Shown here piece after piece: positions 55,901 to 64,000 of a DNA stretch of 64,000 nt (position 1 is its first letter; each line of letters starts with the position of its first letter). The stretch is taken from contig JAMZAV010003261.1 of NCBI GenBank assembly GCA_024449915.1, forward strand, positions 1 to 64,000, read 5' to 3'. A program made the translations under genes and the position numbers. Source of the stretch: Sweltsa coloradensis. Its lineage: Eukaryota; Arthropoda; Insecta; Plecoptera; Chloroperlidae. The notes beneath the pieces are model-generated. The model saw only the letters and a list, made by a program, of their open reading frames with translations. It had not been told where the DNA came from and made no database searches.

Positions 55901-56590
55901 ATTCTACGTTGTCGTTGTGGAGAATACCTTTTGTGTTCAGATAGTTTAAGTTCACTTCAAGCTATAGAACTTATGTATTCAAGTCATCATTTGGTACAAG
56001 ACATCCAATTCTATTTAGAAAAACTAACCTCTAAGGGTTATATAATAGAGTTTTGCTGGATACCTGGACACGTGGGCCTAGAGGGAAATAAACACGCTGA
56101 TCGGGCCGCTAAGGAAGCTTCCCAGCGTCGCGACGTTGATTTCAATCTAGTTCCTGTTCCAGATGTCAAGAGTAGATTCAAGCAAAGATTATTGGATTTG
56201 CAACAAGCATTTTGGGATGTGTTGCAAAATAACGAATTGCGTAGTGTGATGCCCACATTGACCAACAAAATTCGTCCACCTACGTCTCGACTCTCACGTA
56301 GAGAAGAGGTGGTATTGTCTAGACTTCGTATAGGGCACACACGCCTAACACACGGATATCTCTTAACCAGAGAAAAGGTTATTCCCATATGTGACACATG
56401 TGATGTACCTTTAACCGTACATCATATGCTAGCAGAATGTACCAAATATGATGCCTTGCGCATGCAATTTGATCTCTCCCAATCATATGAAGAACTTCTA
56501 TCATATGATAACGGCGACAAACTTTCCAAATTTCTCATCCAAAGTAATCAATTTAACAAACTTGAATTAACTTCATACACATTTCTTTAA
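52965..56590 (+). pseudogene. LINE-I polyprotein: EN, RT, RNase H, finger
   Basis: The APE-type endonuclease starts at its catalytic-Glu region (LLQETFF) and stays open to 54140, with GDFNAHHTDW, FSAIDLVMC and GSDHFPI. RT follows in several frames: VGEDKMHNDMF, FDIEKAYDTTW, GVPQGSVLS and FVDD at 54872-54883. RNase H (about 55755-56130) has all four acidic or His motifs: FTDGSK, ELFAIREAL, LLCSDSLSS and HADRAAKEAS. The C-terminus has CDTCDVPLTVHHMLAEC, a CX2CX7HX4C finger. Breaks lie near 54141, 54412, 54600, 55065, 55210 and 55565. EN-RT-RNase H order places it with I-like LINEs. The enzyme would nick DNA and reverse-transcribe its RNA, and probably SINE-A RNA. Confidence 0.92.
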
Positions 56591-56689
56591 TTACTTTAAT
56601 TTTATTCCCATACATAACTTTTGTTTTGCTATTACTTTCGTCATCATTATTTCTTTTGTTACTTATACACTTAGAAAACTATTAAATAA

Positions 56690-56690
56690 A

Positions 56691-56741
<51 letters not shown>

Positions 56742-56746
56742 AATAA
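56690..56746 (+). repeat. (AAT)n/(AAAT)n, left of the Dong-like LINE
   Basis: Microsatellite inside the LINE-I 3'UTR, between TTAGAAAACTATTAAA and the new element. Its partner is 60831-60966. Confidence 0.9.
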
Positions 56747-59700
56747 ACCATGACAACCATTACTTGGAAATGGCATACTATCAGATTGGCTCTGATTAGA
56801 AAGTGATTTCAGTGGGATTTCGTTGAGGTTTTGTGTTAATTTTGATATCAGAACGTTTGGTATGGTATTCTCTTACCGCACTATCGTTAGCAGGTGAGTG
56901 GAAGCTTCCTATGAGTTTATATTTGTGTTTTAGTATTTTAAAATTATTTACAGTTTTATAACTGGGAATAGTGTTTTGTTTATTGCATCAATGAAAATAG
57001 TAGAGATGCACTGCATGCTAAAGGTGTATAGCAACAACAGTGCAGGAGAGCAAGGTTACTTAAAAGTTAAAACCAAGGAAGTTGGTAAATAGATGCACTG
57101 TATGTTAGAGTAATATATTGAAAATGGAACCAGGATATTATAACGAAGCAATTCAAAATGACCCTGGAACTATAATAGAGCACGAGGTTGATGATAATGA
57201 GAACCTTAATTATACAAACAAACACCAACCATGGAGTAGAGAGGAATAATATACTGAATTACTGTGGTGCCATTTTTATGTGCAAGAAACAACGGGGACA
57301 ATAAATTTGAAACAAACCTACCAACTTTGGTGGGAACGCAACCCTAATAAAAGACCAGATCTGAATGCCAACAAGCTAGCGAATCAAAGGAGATTCATTG
57401 AAAAGAAAAAGAAACTATCTGATTACGAGTTAAGTGTAATCAAACAAGATGTAAGAGTTGTGATTAATGGGGTAGTCCTGCAGCCTCAACTCAGAAGGGA
57501 AGAACTGGACAATGTCATTCCCGTACAAGATTTTCCGATACCCGTGATGGAAGAACTAGACAATATGGTACCAGATAGGGGTGGTAGAGAGGAACTGAAT
57601 GTCAATGAACACAATCTAGAGAAAGTGCATTCCTGTTTGACTGAAGAAAGTGCCAACTTAATGGACGAAATTATTTCTCAATGGATACAAATTCAAAATA
57701 TTCCATAAACTCCCGTGAACGCCTCGCTAAAATAAGATTAAACAAAAAGCAGAACAATTAATCTCAAATGCTAACGCTGTTTTAGACAGAATTATTGTTG
57801 AATTGCATCCAATAGACATAACAAGCCTTAATCATCTACTTTATGGAACGGCCTCAGTTATACAGACAAGCTTGTAAAAAAAGAACAATCACTTTTTAAA
57901 AACAGTCGTATTACACCAAAGTGGAAAATACGAATTCAAAAACAAATAGATTCATGGCGGAAAGACCTATCCTTGTTTCATGAAATAAGAACTAAAATTA
58001 ATCTTTCGTATAAACTTACTGTAAAGAAACGACAACTTTTTGAAAGTATAGTATACACAAGTCCCAAGATGCGGTTCAAGTAGAAGAGCAATTGAAACAG
58101 AAGCTCCAGGCAAAAGCTCAGAGAATAAGAAGATACACAAAAAGAACGCTGCAATTTAGACAAAATAAACTTTTCTCAGAAAATGGAAATAAATTCTACA
58201 GAGAGCTTGGAAAAAAAAACATCGAAATAAAAAAATCACCAACAAAAGATGAAATAGAATTTTTTTGGAAATCAATCTGGGAAATAAACAAAAAGCATAA
58301 TTCAGAAGCTAAATGGATTCAACATCAAGAATGGATTGTGCTGATTCTCCGGATATGAATTGGGAAGAAATTACATTGGGTGATTTGTCTAGTTTCCCTT
58401 CGGAAAAGTTCTAGCTGGAAAGCACCAGGGCCAGACAAATTATCCAACTTTTGGCTAAAACAACTGACATCCACTCATACTATTCTAGTAACTTTGCTTA
58501 ATAATGCTTTAGTTCATCCTGAAGACGCACCAGTATGGTTGACCACAGGGGTTACTATTTGTTACCGAAGTCTGCACAAACTGAACAACCAAAAATTATC
58601 AGACCTATCACATGTTTACCTACAATGTTATAAAATCTTAACGTCAATTATAACTGAACGAATGCAAGTATTTTTAGCTACAAATAATGTAATGCCATTA
58701 GAGCAAAAAGGTTGTTGTAGAAATAAGTATGGCTGTAAGGATCATCTTCTGTTGAGTAAAGCTATAATGGAAAATTGTAAAACAGGCAGAAGAATCTTAG
58801 CGTAGGTTTGGATTGATTACAAGAAAGCATTTGATAGTGTGCCACATAGTTGGATATTAAAAGTATTGGAAATGTATAAGGTCAGCCCAATTGTTGTCAA
58901 CTTCTGCAAAATTATGATGCTACATTGGAATACAAGTATGAAAATAAGAACGGAGACCGAAGAAATCGTATCAAGTAATGTTCACATACAACGAGGAATA
59001 TTTCAGGGTGATTCGTTATCGCCACTTCTATTCTGCATGAGCTTGTTTCCTTTGACAAAGTGCCTCAATGACGCAGGTTTGGGGTATGTATTATTGCCAA
59101 ATGAAGATAAAGTCTCGCATCTTCTGTACATGGACGATTTAAAATTATTTGCAAAAAATGACGAAGAACTTAGTATCTTACTAAATATCGTCAAAACTTT
59201 CAGTGACGACATTTGTATGGAATTTGGAATCGAGAAGTGCAAGAAAGCGACATTCAAAAGAGGGAAGATTGTCTCAAGTGAAAACATCCAACTTGACGAG
59301 CATATCACTATTGAGGACATTGGTCAAGAATCAACTTATAAATATCTTGGAGTAGAAAAGGTAACGGTGTTCAGCATACATTAATGAAAGATAAATTGAG
59401 CAAAGAATACAAACGACGCCTAAGATTAATACTTGAAAGTGAATTGAACGGACGAAATAAAACTATTGCAATTGGTCAATTTGCTGTGCCAGTATTATCT
59501 TATAGCTTTGGGATATTAGATTGGAGCATTGAAGAACTTAAGAGATTAGATCGAAAAACAAAAAAACTGTTGACAATAAACGGAATGCCCATCCACGAGC
59601 GGACGTAGAAAGACTGTATATCGCAAGGAAGAATGGAGGTCGTGGAAATAACTCAACTAGAGGGGTCATACAAAACAGCAATGATTGGTTTAAGTTTATA

Positions 59701-60830
59701 CATAGAAGGTAAAGAAGATGACAAATTTATTAGAATGGTTCAAGAACATGAGTCTAGCAAAGCTATGAGAAAATCTATCATTAAGTTAAGCAACAAGTTT
59801 CAATCAGGTATGGAATTAACCGATATTAATCAGATCAATGGGTCCTCACCTACAAGGTCAAGGTTATCAAGAAGAAAATTAAGAATATTATCCAGGAAGA
59901 TCTAATAAGTTGCTGGAAGTCTAAACCTTTGCATGGACAATATATTACAAGCATGATGCAACCACATATTGACCAAGATCAACCAATAAGTGGCTGGGCA
60001 GAAGTAATCTCAAAGGTGAAACTGAAAGTCTTATTGTAGCTGCACAAGATCAAGCCTTAAGAACAAAAAGTTACGAAAAAAGAATTCTCAAACTCGAAGT
60101 AGATGACAAGTGTCGTTTGTGTAAGCTTATGAAGAAAGCGTGGAGCACATTATTTCTGGATGCCCGGTCTTAGCAAAAACGGAATACATTGATCGACATG
60201 ATAAGGTTGGGGCATATTTGCATTGGAACATTTGTAGAAGTTATAACATCGAAACTTCTGACAAATGGTACATGCATAAACCAGAGCAAGTAGTTGACAA
60301 TGGTAATGTGACCATATTGTGGAATGAGCAAATAATCACTGATCGAAAGGTTCTTCACAACAAACCAGACATTGTTGTTAAAAACAAAGAGACTCAAAAA
60401 TGTTTGATCATCGATGTAGCTATTCCATCAGACCGCAACATAGTATTTAAGGAAGCAGAAAAACGCACAAGATATCGAGACCTTCAAATAGAAATTCAAC
60501 GAATGTGGAATGTCAGTTGTAAGGTTGTTCCCATTATAATTGGAGCTTGTGGGACAATTGGAAGAAGTTTTGAAGAGAACCTCCAACATATCTCTGGCAA
60601 TCACTGGACTCCAGAGCTTCAAAAGGCAGCATTATTAGGAACCGCCCATATACTACGCAAAGTTTTAGTATGAAGACATTGTTTCAGTTATTTCTTGTAT
60701 GTATTGTATTTTTTAATGTCATGTATATTTAATTGTTTTGTAATAGGGGTTTCACCTTAGAGGTGTGGTTCATCTCTGGTGAAAGCTCTTAAATACCCAT
60801 TATGTAATGTTCATTATGGTGAATAAAAGA
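56747..60830 (+). mobile_element. Dong/R4-like LINE inserted in (TAA)n
   Basis: About 4.1 kb with TAA-type repeats on both sides. It lies in the 3'UTR of LINE-I, whose sequence resumes after the right repeat. Dong elements (R4 clade) are known for inserting into (TAA)n. The 5' untranslated part runs from 56747 to 57123 and the 3' end is ATTATGGTGAATAAAAG. Confidence 0.85.
57124..60673 (+). pseudogene. R4/Dong-like LINE single ORF (RT and restriction-like endonuclease)
   Basis: The ATG at 57124 begins a frame with one stop at 57247-57249, then continues to 57708. A lysine-rich linker (58092-58358) and RT follow: SWKAPGPD, KAFDSVPHSWIL, GIFQGDSLSPLLF and YMDD at 59127-59138, then the thumb with TYKYLGVE and RLDRKTKKLLT. 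The C-terminus (60110-60673) has a zinc-binding CX2C..HX4C (CRLC, then HIISGC after a shift) and KPDIVVKN followed by CLIIDVAIPSD, the PD..D pattern of the restriction-like endonuclease of R2/R4-type LINEs. It ends LGTAHILRKVLV. At least seven frame breaks or stops. The lack of an APE endonuclease separates it from LINE-I. Confidence 0.88.
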
Positions 60831-60918
<88 letters not shown>

Positions 60919-60966
60919 GTAATATTAATAATTGTAATTGTAATTATAATAATAATAAAAATAATA
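60831..60966 (+). repeat. (AAT)n, right of the Dong-like LINE
   Basis: About 28 pure AAT units, then interrupted units. The open poly-Ile frame on the other strand is an artefact of the repeat. Confidence 0.95.
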
Positions 60967-61062
60967 ATCAAACACACCATTAACTCATCTATTTAATTGT
61001 CATAAACACAGGCGGCGCAATATGACCTAACCGGTTGAAGCGCCCTATTTTCTCACGTCGTC

Positions 61063-61555
61063 ATCTGACTGAAGGAAGATCAGGTAAATGTGTTAATTAA
61101 TTTAAATATATTGTAATTGTCATTGTTGTGTTTTTATTTGTTGTGTGGAAAGGTTTTTTTAGTTACAATACCACACCGACCTAACCCTGGCAAGTAAAGG
61201 CGGGTCTAAGGGTCCGGTCAACCCAAACGAAGGCTAGGCCGAATGGTTCACCCTGGGAACGCCCGGCTCCCCACGGTCCTGACTCTCTTGGAAGGTAAAC
61301 GTCCTCTCCATCCCTTCCTCTCGTTCCTCGCTCATCCTAGGCTACGTCTAACCGAGCCAACCAGGTAGGCGGCGACGTAGTGGCCAACCAGAGATACAAT
61401 AATCTAATAAATTCTCAGACAAACAGCGAACGCTATGGGTTGAGTCCTAGAATATTATCTCCCAACATTTAGTTCTGTGTTAACTCGTACTGTACCTAGT
61501 TGTTGGGGAACTGAAATCATTGTTATTTTAATTTATTTCGAACATAAAATTCCCG
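61063..61555. other. No gene recognised
   Basis: Includes a moderately GC-rich block (61185-61380) of unknown origin with no long open frame. Confidence 0.4.
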
Positions 61556-62045
61556 CACTTCCCTCGACGACCACCCCGACGAAGACGACTATAACGAAGA
61601 CACAATAAAAGTCCATCTCGCAAACATCATTATATTAGCCATGTATGGTAGAATTGAACTTCTCGAAACTAGAGGCGAGCTCTGGCAATCGTCGTCGGGG
61701 ATCTTGCTCCATTTTCATGGGCATTTCAGCATGAACTACTCCTTCCCATATATCGTAGGCTAGATTGGCCCATTATGACCTAACGGATGACGCGCCCTTC
61801 ATCCAAATATCCCAACCGCTAACAAAATAAAAATAAACTATACTTATTTATTAATTTCCATTTAAATAAATAATTATTTAATTTTATTATAAATCTATAT
61901 TGCCAACCATCGTTTTCTTTTCTTTTCAAAACTAAAATAACAACATAGTCATCAAACACACCAATAACTCATGTCATTAACCAACAATATGACGGGCGGT
62001 GCAATACGACCTAACCGGTTAACGCGCCTAGTTTCTCGCGTCGTG
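61556..62045 (+). mobile_element. SINE-A with damaged hairpin, then LINE-I end
   Basis: SINE-A 61556-61815 lacks a head and most of the hairpin. The LINE-I UTR 61825-62045 ends GGCGGTGCAATACGACC, CCGGTTAACGCGCC, CTCGCGTCG. Confidence 0.65.
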
Positions 62046-62084
62046 TTAGTTTAAGTTCCTGAAGGTAATCCTTCATTACGGGTT

Positions 62085-62165
62085 AAGTCAGAATGCTGAG
62101 GCCGGGTGTCGAACCAGGGACAACTCGTGACTGTGTCTTGCGCGTCACACTGAGGCAACATCACT
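62085..62165 (-). mobile_element. tRNA-like SINE head
   Basis: On minus, TGGTTCGACACCC is an excellent B-box match, and CAGTGTGACGCGCAAGAC may be the A-box side. No acceptor stem closes it, so a SINE-B-like head is more likely than a tRNA gene. Confidence 0.5.
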
Positions 62166-62560
62166 CGTTACAAAGTATATCGTCAGCTTATATACCCCAC
62201 CAATACAAGTTTAAGCTCACTCTTGTGGTCCGCGCTCCCAAACTATAACTAATTATTTATTTATTTTAATGTATTTTTCTCGCCACTCGGTTAAAGGCCA
62301 TTGTAGGGCACAATTCCCTCTTTAGCCTGTATAAGCGTCACAATGGTACAACAAACAACAATCATAAGTTGCAAGAATACAAATACATAATATAGAAAAC
62401 AAGTTGTCATTCAGACATAACGGAGTACATGATTTGTAAACAAAACATAACAAGTAAAAAAAAAAACAGTAGTCAGAGTATACTTAATCATTTTTACAAA
62501 GGGTGAACAAAAGCGACAAATACAAACTAGATTCCCTTCAAACAATGTGCAATTAGCACA
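62166..62560. other. No gene recognised
   Basis: 62250-62400 may be the minus-strand 3' end of another retroposon (TTTA repeats, then CGGTTAAAGGCCATTG). Confidence 0.35.
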
Positions 62561-62564
62561 CGTT

Positions 62565-63010
62565 TGGCCCCGGGGTAGAATTAGCCCAGAGAAGGGCTCT
62601 GATAATCGTAACGGGCGATTCACGAGTAAAAGTCCACCTCGCAAACATCAGCTAGAAAGAGGGGAGTATATAACTCCCCGAAACTAGAGGCGAGCTCTGA
62701 CGGTCGTCGACGGGTAACATTTCCCCTAACCTTTGAAAACCACTCCGATAACATGACAACCCGGACGATGACACAGACGAAGACGACCACGACGTGGGGG
62801 AACCACCAATCCCTGTCCTCCCCATACCCTCCCTTTCCCTCTGTCCTTTGCCTGAGCCCGGCCTGATTTCGTCACAGGCCACAGACCCCCCTTACCCGAC
62901 CCCGGCCATGATCCCGCCCCGGCCCCTTGCCCCCGGCCACCTACTACCATGTCCTCCCCTTGCTTGTGGCTGGTTCTGACCAGCACAAGCCTGTCCACCT
63001 GGCTTCTCCC
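62565..63010 (+). mobile_element. SINE-A with a C-rich expansion
   Basis: Normal head and body, then about 140 extra GC- and C-rich bases at 62825-62963 between the triplet tract and the hairpin. Two long overlapping frames there are by-products of composition. Confidence 0.75.
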
Positions 63011-63039
63011 CACGTCACCCCTTACGTTCCTCCCCGTTG

Positions 63040-63235
63040 AAAAATATAAAGATATAAACAAACTAATACACTACATTATCACAGGAGGCGCAATATGACC
63101 TAGCGGTTGACGCGCCCTTAAACCTAATAAACAACAAACAACAACAATCCTCCCATATCCCCAAAGCTTGAGTGTCGCATTATGACCTAATGGTTGACGC
63201 GCCCTTAGACAAAATAAACTTCACTTTAATTTTTT
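63040..63235 (+). repeat. LINE/SINE chimeric ends
   Basis: 63075-63135 has LINE-type CACAGGAGGCGCAATATGAC joined to a SINE-type GACGCGCCCTTAAACC. A second SINE-A tail lies at 63155-63225. Confidence 0.6.
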
Positions 63236-63299
63236 TTTTGATCAAGCCTTAGTTAGCCGGAGAAAAGGGAATATTAACCGGGTATCAACACATGGCTAC

Positions 63300-63598
63300 T
63301 CACTCGCAAACATCAGCTATAGGAGCTGAGTATATTACTACCCGACACTAGAGTTGAGCTCTGGCAATCGTCGTCTGGGACACCTCCTCTTTCCCTTGAC
63401 GACCTCCCCTACGACGATGACAGTAACTAAACGAACCATGACAAAGACAATGTCGACCGCGACGTGAGAACGCCTCTTCCTCCCCCTACCCGTGGCTGGT
63501 TCTGACCAGCATGGGCTCCTCCTCCCCCACCCCCCTTAGGCTAGAGTGGTGCATTATGACCTAACGGTTGACGCGTCCTTAACCCCAAATAAAACTAA
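63300..63598 (+). mobile_element. SINE-A, head missing
   Basis: From CTCGCAAACATCAGC to GACGCGTCCTTAACCCC. Intact hairpin at about 63497-63512. Confidence 0.82.
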
Positions 63599-64000
63599 AA
63601 TATCTCCTCAATCTTCTTACAACGATGGCGTTATCCTATTTATATCCCCCCAAAATACAAAAATTTAAAAAAAAGACGGCACCAAAACTTCCTTCAAAAG
63701 TCTTGGGCGTAAATCTGTGAGATATAGATAGAAGTTGACCAAAGTTTTTTTTATTCTTTTTCCCTAGTTTCGCTTTAAAAATATGTAAATATTTCGCCTT
63801 TTGACGAGCCCCCAACCAAGGTTTTTGTATGGAAAAAAAGAAAAAATTTTTAAACCAAAATCAAAAAAAAAATTCTTGGCCATAAACCAAATTCAATGGC
63901 CAAGTAATTTTTTTATATTTCGATTTTTAAAAATTTTATTTTTTTTACCAAAAAAAACCTTTGGTTTGGCGCTCGTAACAGGCAAATGACTTACTATTTT
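63599..64000. other. Low-complexity AT-rich end, no gene
   Basis: Long A- and T-runs. The open frame 63801-63989 is a composition artefact. Base calls in such homopolymers are unreliable. Confidence 0.5.

Larger units (their letters stand above)
52965..61062 (+). mobile_element. LINE-I, longest copy, interrupted in its 3'UTR
   Basis: LINE-I occupies 52965-56690 and 60964-61062. The gap is a Dong-like LINE plus (TAA)n. It is 5'-truncated inside the endonuclease, so no ORF1 is present. Confidence 0.9.

Noticed and set aside
60789..60980. Poly-Ile open frame on the minus strand
   Set aside because: Translation of the (AAT)n microsatellite.
62726..63061. Gly/Arg-rich minus open frame
   Set aside because: It follows from the C-rich expansion of a SINE-A copy.

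Overview
The window looks like repeat-dense, gene-poor nuclear DNA from an invertebrate animal. The evidence is the mix of elements: a Tc1-type transposon, PIF/Harbinger pieces, an I-like LINE with an RNase H domain, an R4/Dong-like LINE, a Jockey-like LINE end, a Penelope-like element with a GIY-YIG domain, a Ty3/Gypsy LTR element resembling the CsRn1 lineage, several MITEs and two tRNA-derived SINE families. No host protein gene, rRNA or functional tRNA gene could be supported. The species cannot be named from the sequence.

The background is a SINE of about 370 bp, called SINE-A here, in roughly 50 full or broken copies, plus about 25 fragments of one I-like LINE family, called LINE-I here. 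Every copy I could orient lies on the + strand. SINE-A has a tRNA-like head (probably tRNA-Ser(GCT)-derived), a body with an Asp-codon-like GAC/GAT tract, a conserved 6-bp hairpin, and a 3' segment that resembles the 3' hairpin of LINE-I. This suggests that LINE-I mobilises SINE-A.

Layout: 0.1-1.0 kb Tc1-type pseudogene. 1.6-4.2 kb nested DNA elements in a Harbinger-like exon, then an exact SINE insertion with a target duplication; the sister copy at 20.1-21.8 kb lacks that SINE. 4.2-19.4 kb SINE-A and LINE-I debris, an inverted tRNA-SINE and a TAA-flanked MITE; 11.5-16.2 kb is unusually rich in indels. 22.0-23.5 kb head-to-tail SINE array. 23.8-30.5 kb more SINE/LINE copies, including a long LINE-I fragment (27.6-29.5 kb) and a 251-bp tandem duplication. 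30.6-38.0 kb complete LTR retrotransposon with near-identical LTRs but a broken gag-pol. 40.4-41.3 kb LINE-I end split by a TTAA-flanked MITE. 43.2-45.1 kb Penelope-like element with a five-fold 30-bp in-frame repeat in its GIY-YIG motif. 45.8-46.5 kb inverted Jockey-like end. 47-52.8 kb SINE debris. 53.0-61.1 kb the longest LINE-I copy, whose 3'UTR (TAA)n tract holds a Dong-like LINE. 61-64 kb SINE/LINE debris, ending in low-complexity DNA.

The elements form a nested community. The LINE-I 3'UTR repeatedly serves as a landing site for other elements. Many coding breaks are single-base indels, often in homopolymers, and the two LTRs differ mostly in the same way. Part of the apparent decay may therefore be consensus error in a long-read assembly rather than biology.
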